64,000 nt of DNA from Clostridia bacterium (lineage in GTDB: Bacteria > Bacillota > Clostridia > TANB77 > CAG-465). The stretch lies in contig JAFWCU010000003.1 of the NCBI GenBank assembly GCA_017534305.1, positions 35,736 to 99,735 on the forward strand, read 5' to 3'. Every line of letters starts with the position of its first letter. Positions within the stretch are counted from its first letter, which is position 1. Positions 15,766-24,915 of this stretch are shown piece after piece. Made by a program: the position numbers and the translations under genes. Below the pieces are notes generated by a model. The model saw nothing but the letters and a program-made list of their open reading frames with translations, did not search any database and was not told the origin of the DNA.

Positions 15766-16965
15766 TTACTTAGTAGTCTTAAATAGTTCAAGTATTAAAG
15801 ACGCATCATTTGCATCAATAACATTATTACCATCTAAGTCTCCTACTAATATTTGATTATTTGTAATATTTCCATTTTTGTATAATTCAAGTATCATAGA
15901 AGCATCGTTTGCATCTATAACACCATTATCGTCTACATCACCTAGAATTCCATTATCTGAACGAACTGTAACAACACAAGTTCTAATGTTTCCATTTATA
16001 TCTAAAGTTATAGTGGCTTTACCTGTTCCTACAGCTTTAACTACACCTGTATCTGAAACTACAGCAACTTCTTCATTTGATGTAGACCATATTATATTTA
16101 AACTATCTGTTAAACTTTCAGGAATATATAATGGAGTGATTGTTTCTTCTTCTCCAATTAATATTGTTTCACTACTCTTGTCTAACTCATAGTTTTCTAC
16201 TATTTTATCTAAGTCTGTTACTTTTACTACACATTCCTTACTATATTTTCCAAGTTCTGCAGTAATAACAGCCTCACCATCTCCTACAGCAGTAACTACG
16301 CCTTCATTTACTATAGCTACGTTTGTATTAGATGATCTCCATACCACATTTGTATTATCTGTAGTATTAAGTGGTTCATAATTTAGTCTTAGTTCAGTTA
16401 TTTCATCTTTTAAAAGATCAATAGAAGTTCTATTTAATGAAACTGATGTAATAGGTCTTAAAAATGAAATAACACCTTGTTCTACTTCAGTTTTAACATC
16501 TTCTCCATCTCTTTCTTTTAAAATTGGCGCACTAAAATTAACGTAGCTTTCATCGTTACTATCATCTACTGCTACGAATACTAGTGTTAATATATTTCCT
16601 GCTTGTTTCACGTGACTTTCGTCTTGTGGATTAGCAACATATGCAATTTTAATTTTTCCTTCTTTTTCTATATTGTTAATTGATATCATATAATTTGTTA
16701 ATAATACTTCTCCAAGTACTATATTATTTTCATTATTAGATATTAGTTTTAACTTTGTTGAATCATAATCAATGGTAAAGTTTCCTGCAGCAAAATCAAC
16801 AGCATTTAACATATCAATTTTAACTGTTACTGTATCTCCAACTTTACAACTTGCACTGTCTACTTTAAAGTTTGCAATTTGTGCAGCTTCTACTACTGTA
16901 AATGGTAATACAGTCAATACTAGCACAATCATTAAAGTAAACGCTAGTATACTCTTTCTAGCCAT
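15766..16965 (-). CDS. Secreted cohesin - Big2 - Big2 - dockerin protein
   Basis: 399 residues from MARKSILAFTLM; GGGAGG is 8 nt upstream, and the longest frame adds ten basic residues without support. A signal peptide ends near VEAAQ. A cohesin-like domain (about 27-150) contains KVGDTVTVKIDM, DYDSTKLKL and ILTLVFVA. Two bacterial Ig-like Big2 domains follow (about 160-245 and 250-330, each with VWRSSN/IWSTSN and G.A.IT). A complete dockerin (about 340-399) has two near-identical calcium loops (DVDDNGVIDANDAS and DLDGNNVIDANDAS). Having both cohesin and dockerin in one chain permits head-to-tail chaining or docking to a partner. First gene of the operon with the transglutaminase gene. Confidence 0.88.
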   Translation of the reverse strand: MARKSILAFTLMIVLVLTVLPFTVVEAAQIANFKVDSASCKVGDTVTVKIDMLNAVDFAAGNFTIDYDSTKLKLISNNENNIVLGEVLLTNYMISINNIEKEGKIKIAYVANPQDESHVKQAGNILTLVFVAVDDSNDESYVNFSAPILKERDGEDVKTEVEQGVISFLRPITSVSLNRTSIDLLKDEITELRLNYEPLNTTDNTNVVWRSSNTNVAIVNEGVVTAVGDGEAVITAELGKYSKECVVKVTDLDKIVENYELDKSSETILIGEEETITPLYIPESLTDSLNIIWSTSNEEVAVVSDTGVVKAVGTGKATITLDINGNIRTCVVTVRSDNGILGDVDDNGVIDANDASMILELYKNGNITNNQILVGDLDGNNVIDANDASLILELFKTTK

Positions 16966-17015
16966 TAAATTTTCCTCCCTTTTTCTTCTTGGCACGCAAG
17001 GTGCGCATTGTGCAG

Positions 17016-17044
17016 ATTATACCATAAATTATGTAAATTGGCAA
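17016..17044 (-). promoter_or_regulatory. Promoter of cohesin operon
   Basis: Minus-strand TTGCCA (17044-17039), 17-bp spacer, TATAAT (17021-17016). The 50-nt leader contains GC-rich inverted bits (GCAC/GTGC around 16992-17013), unusual for this AT-rich DNA. Confidence 0.7.
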
Positions 17045-17131
17045 CAAAATATTAAAAATCGGTTACTTTTTTATGTAGTTTTAATGTTTTAAAATGTATA
17101 ATTATTTACCATTTTCTACAATTATTAGCAT

Positions 17132-17161
17132 AAAAAAAGCAAGTAACTAATGTTACTTGCT
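17132..17161 (-). terminator. Terminator of tRNA-Arg
   Basis: AGCAAGTAAC (17138-17147) pairs perfectly with GTTACTTGCT (17152-17161), followed by seven T on the minus strand. Confidence 0.9.
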
Positions 17162-17166
17162 AATTT

Positions 17167-17243
<77 letters not shown>

Positions 17244-17267
17244 ATCTGTACTGTTTAGTACTCTAAT

Positions 17268-17296
17268 ATAATAGCACAGCTTGGATTAAAAATCAA
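17268..17296 (-). promoter_or_regulatory. Promoter of tRNA-Arg
   Basis: Minus-strand TTGATT (17296-17291), 17-bp spacer, TATTAT (17273-17268). Confidence 0.6.
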
Positions 17297-17336
17297 GTGT
17301 TTTTTTGTATAATTTATCAAAATCTCTCTATTTTGG

Positions 17337-18461
17337 TTATTTGTTTATCTCATTTGTATCAATAACTATAAGTGGAACTTCCATTTCCTCTTGTGTTAAT
17401 CCTGCATGTCTTGCTTCCATTTTAAAGCCATCATCTTCCCATTCTAATGCTTTATTTGAAATAGCAAAAGCCATATAATCTCCCACCACTTCATCTATTC
17501 TAGCATTTTGTTTTCCTGGTCCAAATAGGCCTTTTTCTAAAATTTCTTCTTTAGTCATAAGGATAAAATATTTAGAAAAATGTTTATTAAATTCATCCTT
17601 GAATGCCTCTTTATACTCTTCTTTTACATAGAAATTAACAGCTCTTGTTTCAATAGAAGTTCTACGAACAAGCATATCTACAAGTTTTGGATAATCTGAA
17701 AGATATATAGCTTCAGTATTAAGTAGTCCATGGTCTGCACTAACAATTACAAGAGAATCTTCAAGTTGTTCACATAGCTCACATACTAAGCTATTTATAT
17801 ATCTAACATTTTCCTTAACATATTCATGATCAACACCTAGTGCGTGCATAACAGAATCTGGTTCTTCAAGATATGTATAAACAAAGTCTTGTACTTTGTT
17901 TTTAGCAATATCTTGTACTTTAAGTGACATTTCCTCACAACTATATACAAATTCATTTGTATCTGAATATTTAGAAATATCATGAGCAGTAACTTCACCA
18001 TGAGTTACTTCATTTATGATATCAAAAATATGTTTGTATGGCATATATTTTTGTGCTGCATTACAATCAGGAACCTTTTCATTACTTCCTTGGAATGTAT
18101 TTTTAAAAACAGTAATATTTGCATCATACTCTTTAAAATACATATCCCATCCAAGCCAAGCATGCTCAATTGGTGCAAGACCAGACTCATAAGTAGGTAT
18201 CGCACATCCTGTTGTACTTGGACATACTGAAGATATTGGTTCAATAAAATGTTCCATTAAAAATGATTTTGGTGTTAAGTGTTTCTTTATTGTTGAAACA
18301 CCCATACCATCAAAAAGCATCAAAACTATATTTCTATATCTTTTCTTTAGTTTCTCATCTAGATACTTTTGAGTGACATGCCCTGTATCATATCCGTAGT
18401 ATTTTAATATTGAAGATATTACACTTAAAATACTATTATCATAATCTGGGTATTTAATCAT
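17337..18461 (-). CDS. Alkaline-phosphatase-superfamily phosphodiesterase/nucleotide pyrophosphatase
   Basis: 374 residues. Metal- and nucleophile-bearing motifs of the type I phosphodiesterase family are visible: LMLFDGMG (about 48-55), the nucleophile Thr in CPSTTGCAIPT (about 80-90), EEPDSVMHALGVDH (about 200-213), VSADHGLLN (about 245-253) and a late H in ARHAGL (about 355). No signal peptide, so probably cytoplasmic. It lies 12 nt after the ABC-F gene, with GGGGGAA before its ATG. Substrate unknown. Confidence 0.88.
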   Translation of the reverse strand: MIKYPDYDNSILSVISSILKYYGYDTGHVTQKYLDEKLKKRYRNIVLMLFDGMGVSTIKKHLTPKSFLMEHFIEPISSVCPSTTGCAIPTYESGLAPIEHAWLGWDMYFKEYDANITVFKNTFQGSNEKVPDCNAAQKYMPYKHIFDIINEVTHGEVTAHDISKYSDTNEFVYSCEEMSLKVQDIAKNKVQDFVYTYLEEPDSVMHALGVDHEYVKENVRYINSLVCELCEQLEDSLVIVSADHGLLNTEAIYLSDYPKLVDMLVRRTSIETRAVNFYVKEEYKEAFKDEFNKHFSKYFILMTKEEILEKGLFGPGKQNARIDEVVGDYMAFAISNKALEWEDDGFKMEARHAGLTQEEMEVPLIVIDTNEINK

Positions 18462-18472
18462 ATATATTCCCC

Positions 18473-20083
18473 CTATAAGCTTTTCTCTTTTTTCATTAGT
18501 TCAACATTATTTTCAAGATATTCATCATATGTGCATCTCTTGTCTATTATTCCATCATCTGTTATTTCAATTATTCTATTGGCAATTGTTTGAACAAATT
18601 GGTGGTCATGAGATACAAACATAAGCTCTGCATTTGTTCTAATTAATCCTTCATTAAGTGCAGTAATAGATTCAAGATCAAAATGGTTTGTAGGCTCATC
18701 TAAAAATACTAGGTTTGGTGCCTCAAGCATTGCTCTTGCCATCATACATCTTGCCTTTTCTCCACCAGAAAGTACAGATATTTTCTTTAGAGCTTCATCT
18801 CCTGAAAACAGCATTCTACCTAAGAAGCTTCTAACTACTGTATCATCTGTAATACCATAATCGTCTTTAAGCCATTCAGTTATATTTTTATCTACTTTAA
18901 AGAATTCTTCATTATCTTGTGGTACATATGAAGGTTTAATTGTTTGACCAAATGTAATAGTACCAGTATCTGGTTTAACTTTTCCCATTATTATATCAAA
19001 AAGAGCAGTTTTTGCCACACCATTTCCACCAACAAGTGCAATTTTGTCTCCTTTTAATATTTTAAATGATACATTATTTAATAGTTTCTCACCATCTAAT
19101 GTATAAGAAACATTTTCAACAGAAAGTATTTCTTTACCAGATTCTCTTTCGGGTTTAAAATCTATGAAAGGATATCTTCTTGTAGATGGTTTTATTTCAT
19201 CAAGTTGAATCTTTTCTAATGTTTTCTTTCTAGATGTTGCTTGTTTAGACTTAGATGCGTTAGCACTAAATCTTCTAATGAATTCTTCTAACTCTTTAAT
19301 TTTTTCTTCTTTCTTCTTATTTGCATCTTTCATTTGTTTTAAAGCAAGTTGTGAAGACTCATACCAGAAATCATAGTTTCCAACAAACATATTAATTTTT
19401 CCATAATCTATATCTAGAATATGTGTACATACTTTGTTTAAGAAGTATCTATCATGAGATACAACTATAACTGTATTTTCAAAATTAATTAAAAACTCTT
19501 CAAGCCAGCTAATAGCAGCCATATCTAAGTTGTTTGTAGGTTCGTCTAGTATCAATACATCTGGATTTCCAAATAATGCTTGTGCAAGAAGAACTTTAAC
19601 CTTTTCAGGTCCAGATAGTTCTTTCATTAAGCATTCGTGATATTCTGTATCAATTCCAAGACCAGTTAAAAGTTGAGCGGCATCAGTATCTGCCATCCAT
19701 CCGTTAAGTTCTGCAAATTCTGCTTCTAGTTCTCCTGCTCTAATACCATCTTCATCATTAAAGTCTGGTTTTGCATATAATGCATCTTTTTCTTGCATTA
19801 TTTCATATAATCTTTCGTTTCCACGAATAACTGTATCAATTACTTTTACATCATCATACATGTAGTGATCTTGTTTTAATATTCCAAGTCTTTCATCCTT
19901 TGTTTTATAAACTTCTCCTTCACTTGGTTCAAGATCTCCTGTTAATACTTTTAAAAATGTAGATTTACCAGCGCCATTAGCACCAATAATTCCATAACAG
20001 TTTCCTGGTGTAAATTTAACATTTACGTCCTCATATAATACTCTTTTTCCAAATCTTACTGTAACTCCGTTTGTTCCTAACAT
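18473..20083 (-). CDS. ABC-F family ATPase (YbiT/YkpA-like)
   Basis: 536 residues with two ABC domains and no membrane segments, the ABC-F arrangement; such proteins act on the ribosome rather than as transporters. Walker A GANGAGKST (about 35-43) and GGNGVAKTA (about 347-355), Walker B VLILDEPTN and LVFLDEPTN, and the linker rich in Lys between them are present. The first signature reads LSGPEKVK instead of LSGGE, and the second Walker A has AKTA instead of GKST; the second signature LSGGEKAR is normal. Cotranscribed with the phosphodiesterase gene. Confidence 0.93.
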   Translation of the reverse strand: MLGTNGVTVRFGKRVLYEDVNVKFTPGNCYGIIGANGAGKSTFLKVLTGDLEPSEGEVYKTKDERLGILKQDHYMYDDVKVIDTVIRGNERLYEIMQEKDALYAKPDFNDEDGIRAGELEAEFAELNGWMADTDAAQLLTGLGIDTEYHECLMKELSGPEKVKVLLAQALFGNPDVLILDEPTNNLDMAAISWLEEFLINFENTVIVVSHDRYFLNKVCTHILDIDYGKINMFVGNYDFWYESSQLALKQMKDANKKKEEKIKELEEFIRRFSANASKSKQATSRKKTLEKIQLDEIKPSTRRYPFIDFKPERESGKEILSVENVSYTLDGEKLLNNVSFKILKGDKIALVGGNGVAKTALFDIIMGKVKPDTGTITFGQTIKPSYVPQDNEEFFKVDKNITEWLKDDYGITDDTVVRSFLGRMLFSGDEALKKISVLSGGEKARCMMARAMLEAPNLVFLDEPTNHFDLESITALNEGLIRTNAELMFVSHDHQFVQTIANRIIEITDDGIIDKRCTYDEYLENNVELMKKEKSL

Positions 20084-20221
20084 TTCTCTCTCCTTTAAAT
20101 ACCATTATATTTTACTATAAAACACTAAAAAAAGCAAGGAAGAGCAAGTTGACATATGTAACTAAATAATTACAATAATTGCTAAAATACATTAAGAAGA
20201 AATGCAAAATTAACTTTTTTC

Positions 20222-20250
20222 TTGTTTTTCTGTAAATTATATTGTATTAT
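20222..20250 (+). promoter_or_regulatory. Promoter of mscL
   Basis: TTGTTT (20222-20227), 17-bp spacer, TATTAT (20245-20250). Confidence 0.5.
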
Positions 20251-20266
20251 ATAAATGGTGATTAAT

Positions 20267-20710
20267 ATGGATAAAAAAGAATTAAAAGAAAAAGCAAAAG
20301 GAAAAGCAAAATCTACTTTTGCTGAATTCAAAGAATTTGCACTAAAAGGAAACATTATGGACCTAGCTATAGGTATGGTTATGGGTGCTGCTTTCACAGC
20401 AATCGTAACAGCTGTAGTAGACAATGTGTTCTCTCCACTTATTGGTGCACTAACTTCTGGAATCAACCTTGCAGAACTATCTGTAACAGTTGGCGGAGTT
20501 GAATTCGTATATGGAGCAGTTATTAACGCAATTGTTAGCTTCCTAATTATTTCTTTAGTAATGTTCTTAATTGTTAAAGCATTAGCTAAAGCAAACAGAA
20601 AAGACAAAGAAGAAGTTGCAGCTACAACTAAAACTTGTCCTTACTGTAAATCTGAAATAGATATTGAAGCAACAAGATGTCCACACTGCACAAGTCAAAT
20701 TGAAGAATAG
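20267..20710 (+). CDS. mscL: Large-conductance mechanosensitive channel with zinc-ribbon tail
   Basis: 147 residues. The MscL core (about 15-110) has FKEFALKGNIMDLAIGMVMGAAFTAIV as first membrane helix and NAIVSFLIISLVMFLIVKAL as second. MscL opens under membrane tension and releases solutes on osmotic downshock. Beyond the usual C-terminus is a four-cysteine ribbon (CPYC at about 125 and CPHC at about 139). The second in-frame ATG is chosen because GGTGAT precedes it by 5-6 nt and overlaps the first ATG. Confidence 0.94.
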   Translation: MDKKELKEKAKGKAKSTFAEFKEFALKGNIMDLAIGMVMGAAFTAIVTAVVDNVFSPLIGALTSGINLAELSVTVGGVEFVYGAVINAIVSFLIISLVMFLIVKALAKANRKDKEEVAATTKTCPYCKSEIDIEATRCPHCTSQIEE

Positions 20711-20721
20711 TAAAAAATATA

Positions 20722-20746
20722 GTCCCCAGTAAATGGGGACTTTTTT
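20722..20746 (+). terminator. Terminator of mscL
   Basis: GTCCCC/GGGGAC stem followed by TTTTTT (20741-20746). Confidence 0.95.
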
Positions 20747-20782
20747 ATGTGCATATGGGTTACATGCTTGTTTAGGTATAAT

Positions 20783-20808
20783 AAAAAACCACGAGTAATC
20801 GTGGTTTT
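20783..20808. terminator. Terminator of HU gene (bidirectional)
   Basis: ACCACGA (20788-20794) pairs with TCGTGGT (20799-20805) with A/T runs on both sides. On the minus strand it ends the HU gene; on the plus strand it backs up the mscL terminator. Confidence 0.85.
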
Positions 20809-20819
20809 ATTTAATCGAA

Positions 20820-21098
20820 TTATTTTTTGTTAACTAATTCTTTTAAAGCTTTACCAGCTTTGAATACTGGAGCTTTAGATGCTGGTATTTTAATTTCAGC
20901 CTTAGTTTGTGGGTTTCTTCCTTTTCTAGCAGCTCTTTGTCTAACTTCGAAAGTTCCGAATCCTACTAATTGAACTTTTTCTCCTTTTTTAAGTGCACCT
21001 TCAACACTAGTAACGAAAGCGTCTAATGCTGTTTCAGCAGCTTTTTTAGTTAGTTTGCTTTCTTCTGCGATTTTTGCGATAAGTTCAGCTTTATTCAT
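20820..21098 (-). CDS. hup: DNA-binding protein HU
   Basis: 92 residues, full HU length, starting [14 protein letters not shown]. The DNA-binding arm [20 protein letters not shown] is intact. HU is the abundant nucleoid-bending dimer. Ribosome binding site AGGAGG; own consensus promoter 33 nt upstream of the start. Confidence 0.97.
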   Translation of the reverse strand: MNKAELIAKIAEESKLTKKAAETALDAFVTSVEGALKKGEKVQLVGFGTFEVRQRAARKGRNPQTKAEIKIPASKAPVFKAGKALKELVNKK

Positions 21099-21130
21099 AA
21101 TATATTACCTCCTTGCTTACTTACACCTAA

Positions 21131-21159
21131 AATATACTACAAAACACTAGTAATGTCAA
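21131..21159 (-). promoter_or_regulatory. Promoter of HU gene
   Basis: Minus-strand TTGACA (21159-21154), 17-bp spacer, TATATT (21136-21131). Confidence 0.8.
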
Positions 21160-21202
21160 CACTTTTCGTGCTTTTTTTAGCTATTTTTAAGCGATTTTTC
21201 AG

Positions 21203-22792
21203 TTATATTTTAAGTATTTTACATATTTGGTTACCATAAGGCAATTGTTTTATTTCTTCCCTATTTAAAACTTTAAATAAAAGTACTAATATTACATATA
21301 CAATTACAGCAATTCCAATAGCCAAAATAGTAGATATTGCATTGCCTATGTGTATTACCATTCCAAGTTTATATGCACCAAATGCAACAAGTCCCATTAT
21401 GGCACTAGCAATAAATGGTTTAATTACAATGTCTTTTATATTCATATGCATCTTTAATGATCTAAATAGTACTAAAGCACAAATCAAAAATGCTGATGCA
21501 CTAAATATAATGCTTGTTATTGCTGGAACTACTTCACCATAGATTGGAATAAACGCTACATTCAATACGTATTTAATAACTGTACCTGCTAGCAATGCAA
21601 GACCAGGAACAATTAATTTTCCAATTCCTTGTAATGCTCCTGTTAATGTTTGGCTAAGTACTGAGAAGAATAATAGCCAACATTCTATTTGAAGAAGTAG
21701 AGCTCCTTCTGGTGCATTAGGAAATAGCATATTAAATATTGGTTGTGCCAATACAAATAATCCAAATGTACAAGGTAGTGCAATAAGTGAAGATATTTTT
21801 AAAGAATAGTTTATCTTGTCTATTGCCTCATCTTTTCTATGCTTTGCTATTGCAGATGAAATAAATGGTACAAGTGCTACAGAAAACGCAACATTTATAC
21901 TTAATGGTATAGCAAGAAGTATATCTACCTTACCAGATAAAATTCCATATTTTGCATTAGCAGTAATTATATCGTATCCTTTTTGTTGTAATCCATTTAC
22001 AACAGTTATAACATCTATTAGTCCTGCAAGTGTAGAAACCACACTACCAAATGCAATAGGAATTGCATAAGATAAAAGCTTTTTTGTTATCTTTCCTCTA
22101 GATTCTACTGGGAATCTTTCAGATTTATTAATTTCATTCCATATTTCCTTCTTGTTTTTCATATAGTATCTAACCAAATAGAAAAATGCAGAAGATGTTG
22201 CAACAGTAGTTGCAAGTGTTGAACCTGCTGCCATAACCTCAGGACTATGTCCTATTAACATATATACAAATATTACAGAAAAAACACAGTTAATTATTTG
22301 TTCAATAATTTGCGCCTTTGAATACTCACTAACATTCTCCATTCCAATAAAATATCCACGAAGCACTGCAGACATTGATACAAATATTATTGCAGGTGAC
22401 AACGCCATAAGTGTATATTTAACTCCAGGGTTGTTTAACAAATGTGTTGCTATAAATCCAGAGCCGAAGAATAATCCTAAGGCAAACATTGTTGCAATAC
22501 TTACAAATACAACAAAAGCTGTCTTAAATATTCTATGTGCTCCTTTTTTATCCCCAAGCGTTCTTTTTTCTGAAACCAATTTTGAAATAGTATTAGGTAT
22601 ACCCATAGTAGCAATAGCAAGTATAAATGTATATACTTGGTAACCTGAACCATAATAACTATTTCCTACATCGGCAAATTGTGGTATATTGGTTTGCACA
22701 ATTCTATATACAAAGCCAAGTAGTTTTATTAATATCTGAGAGAGCATAATTACAAATACGCCCTTCATAAATGATTGCTTTTTAATAGCCAA
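21203..22792 (-). CDS. SpoVB/MurJ-like polysaccharide flippase
   Basis: 529 residues with about fourteen hydrophobic segments, the MOP-superfamily flippase pattern. The N-terminus KKQSFMKGVFVIMLSQILIK and the early motif GNSYYGSGYQVYTFILAIATMGIP resemble Stage V sporulation protein B and related putative polysaccharide transporters, which move lipid-linked glycan precursors outward. The start is TTG: AGGAGG lies 9 nt upstream and no ATG is nearby. It could serve spore cortex or another cell-wall glycan. Confidence 0.88.
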   Translation of the reverse strand: MAIKKQSFMKGVFVIMLSQILIKLLGFVYRIVQTNIPQFADVGNSYYGSGYQVYTFILAIATMGIPNTISKLVSEKRTLGDKKGAHRIFKTAFVVFVSIATMFALGLFFGSGFIATHLLNNPGVKYTLMALSPAIIFVSMSAVLRGYFIGMENVSEYSKAQIIEQIINCVFSVIFVYMLIGHSPEVMAAGSTLATTVATSSAFFYLVRYYMKNKKEIWNEINKSERFPVESRGKITKKLLSYAIPIAFGSVVSTLAGLIDVITVVNGLQQKGYDIITANAKYGILSGKVDILLAIPLSINVAFSVALVPFISSAIAKHRKDEAIDKINYSLKISSLIALPCTFGLFVLAQPIFNMLFPNAPEGALLLQIECWLLFFSVLSQTLTGALQGIGKLIVPGLALLAGTVIKYVLNVAFIPIYGEVVPAITSIIFSASAFLICALVLFRSLKMHMNIKDIVIKPFIASAIMGLVAFGAYKLGMVIHIGNAISTILAIGIAVIVYVILVLLFKVLNREEIKQLPYGNQICKILKI

Positions 22793-22903
22793 AAAAATTT
22801 CCTCCTCTTTAGTTTTCTATGTCAAATTTATACTTTTATGATTGTATAAATAAAAATACATAATTATATTATATCCTTAAAGTTCTACTTTTTCTATACT
22901 ATA

Positions 22904-22932
22904 TTGCTTTTTTTCACAAATTGAGCTATAAT
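22904..22932 (+). promoter_or_regulatory. Promoter of RluA gene
   Basis: TTGCTT (22904-22909), 17-bp spacer, TATAAT (22927-22932). The -10 box ends only 7 nt before the start codon. Confidence 0.7.
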
Positions 22933-22939
22933 TTTTGTC

Positions 22940-23836
22940 ATGAAAGAGATAATTGTAACAAATTCAAGCAACATTTTTAATTACATAAAAGACTCTTTTC
23001 CAAACCTTTCAACAAACGCTTTACACAAAGCTTTTAGAAACAAGGATATAAGAGTAAACAATGTAAAAACTAATAACGAAAAGCTTGATATCAAAAAAAA
23101 TGATTTAATACAAATTTATATAGAAGATAACACATTGTATGGTTTTCCAAAAGAACTAACTACTGTTTATGAAGACGAAAACATTCTTGTAGTATATAAA
23201 CCTCAAGGGCTACTATCTAATGAAGAACATGGAAATAATGAACCAACTTACGAAGACTATGTAAAGAAAGTTAAAGGAGAAAACATTCAAATCTGTCATA
23301 GACTAGATAGAAATACAGCAGGTCTTCTTATTTTTGGGAAAAATCAAGAAGCATATAAAGAGCTTTTAGACGCTTTTAAACTTGGATACATATATAAAGA
23401 ATACTATACATATGTTGTTGGCAGTGATATTAATCCACAAAAACAACACTTAGAAAATTACTTATTTAAAGATGAAAAAACTGGATTTTCTAAAGTATAT
23501 GACACAAAGACTAAAGGTTCAGTACAAATAGTAACAGATATTGAAGTAGATACTGTGTATAAAAAGCTAAACTATACCACTTTAAAAGTAACAATACATA
23601 CTGGAAAAACACATCAAATACGTGCACTTATGGCACACATTAATCATCCAATTATTGGAGATTCAAAATATGGAAGAAATGAAGTAAATAAAAAGTTTAA
23701 AAAATATAAACAAATGCTATATGCAGTTAAATATACTTTTAAATTTCCAAAAGAATCTACTCTATCATATTTAAATGATAAAACAATAAAATTAGATGAT
23801 AGCTTTTATTTAGGAAAAATTGAAGGGACAAAATAG
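22940..23836 (+). CDS. RluA-family pseudouridine synthase
   Basis: 298 residues: an S4-like RNA-binding N-terminus (about 15-60) and the RluA catalytic domain with HRLDRNTAGL, catalytic D123, YYTYVVG and HTGKTHQIRALMAHINHPIIGDSKYG. It isomerises uridine in rRNA or tRNA; the exact target (RluC/RluD-like) cannot be set here. No ribosome binding site precedes the ATG, and the promoter's -10 box is 7 nt away, so the message is probably leaderless. Confidence 0.92.
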   Translation: MKEIIVTNSSNIFNYIKDSFPNLSTNALHKAFRNKDIRVNNVKTNNEKLDIKKNDLIQIYIEDNTLYGFPKELTTVYEDENILVVYKPQGLLSNEEHGNNEPTYEDYVKKVKGENIQICHRLDRNTAGLLIFGKNQEAYKELLDAFKLGYIYKEYYTYVVGSDINPQKQHLENYLFKDEKTGFSKVYDTKTKGSVQIVTDIEVDTVYKKLNYTTLKVTIHTGKTHQIRALMAHINHPIIGDSKYGRNEVNKKFKKYKQMLYAVKYTFKFPKESTLSYLNDKTIKLDDSFYLGKIEGTK

Positions 23837-23851
23837 TCTCTTCTTTTTTTT
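23822..23851 (+). terminator. Terminator of RluA gene
   Basis: GAAGGGAC (23822-23829) pairs with GTCTCTTC (23836-23843) with one G-U, then eight T. The stem spans the stop codon. Confidence 0.75.
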
Positions 23852-23894
23852 ATCAAAAATAAAAAATCAGAATATACTACATTGAGGTGACTTT

Positions 23895-24869
23895 ATGTTA
23901 AAAATTGCTATAGTAGGAGCAACAGGCCTAGTTGGCCAAACTTTTTTACAAGTTTTAGAGGAAAAAGAAATTCAAGCAGATTATACGCTTTTTGCATCCT
24001 CTAAATCAAAAGGAAAAATAATAAACTTTATGAATAAAGATTATGAAGTACAAGAATTAACTAAAGAGATAAACTTTAATTCATATGACTATGCGTTATT
24101 TTCTGCAGGAAGTGAAATTGCAAAAGAATATGCACCTCTTTTTGCAAAAAACGGAGCTGTAGTAATAGATAATAGTAGTGCATTTAGAATGGATAAATCT
24201 GTACCACTAATTGTGCCAGAAATAAACTTTGAAGATGCACAAAATAACCTTGGAATAATAGCAAATCCAAATTGTTCAACAATTCAAGCAGTCCTTCCTT
24301 TAAAAGCAATAGATGAAAAATACAAATTAAAAAGAGTAATATATAGTACATACCAAGCAGTATCTGGTGCTGGAAAACGAGGAATAGATGATTTATTATT
24401 AGACAATGCAAACAAATTTCCATACCATATAAAAAATAATGTAATCCCCCATATTGATACTTTCGATGAAAGTGGATATACAAAAGAAGAACTTAAAATG
24501 ATAAATGAAACAAGAAAAATACTAAAGCATCCAAACCTATCAATTACAGCAACATGTGCAAGAGTTCCTGTTCTAAACTCACATGCAGAAAGTATAAACG
24601 TTGAAACTGAATATCCTTTCAGAATTGAAGATTTAAAGCATTACTTAAATAACTTTGAAGGTATCATTGTTACAGACGAAACAAAAAATAATATTTATCC
24701 TCTAAATACCATTGCAAATGGTACAGATAATGTATATGTAGGAAGGATACGAAGAGATTATTCTGTAGAAAACGGAATAAACTTTTGGTGTGTTGCAGAT
24801 AATATCAGAAAAGGTGCTGCATCAAATGCAGTTCAAATACTTGAAAAACTAATACAAAAAAGGACCTAA
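23895..24869 (+). CDS. asd: Aspartate-semialdehyde dehydrogenase
   Basis: 324 residues. The NADP-binding GATGLVGQTFL is at 8-18 and catalytic C127 lies in NPNCSTIQ; the substrate-binding segments QAVSGAGKRG and TCARVPVLNSHAE follow. It converts aspartyl phosphate to the semialdehyde for lysine/diaminopimelate, threonine and methionine. SD GAGGTGA precedes the ATG. Other pathway genes are not adjacent. Confidence 0.96.
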   Translation: MLKIAIVGATGLVGQTFLQVLEEKEIQADYTLFASSKSKGKIINFMNKDYEVQELTKEINFNSYDYALFSAGSEIAKEYAPLFAKNGAVVIDNSSAFRMDKSVPLIVPEINFEDAQNNLGIIANPNCSTIQAVLPLKAIDEKYKLKRVIYSTYQAVSGAGKRGIDDLLLDNANKFPYHIKNNVIPHIDTFDESGYTKEELKMINETRKILKHPNLSITATCARVPVLNSHAESINVETEYPFRIEDLKHYLNNFEGIIVTDETKNNIYPLNTIANGTDNVYVGRIRRDYSVENGINFWCVADNIRKGAASNAVQILEKLIQKRT

Positions 24870-24895
24870 GAATTAATCTTAAGTCCTTTATTTTT
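24861..24895. terminator. Convergent terminator asd / DUF2207 gene
   Basis: AGGAC.TAAGA pairs with TCTTA.GTCCT with one mismatch. A T-rich tail on the plus strand and an A-run upstream let it work both ways. Confidence 0.65.
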
Positions 24896-24915
24896 AGATT
24901 TAGTTTTGGTTGCGA

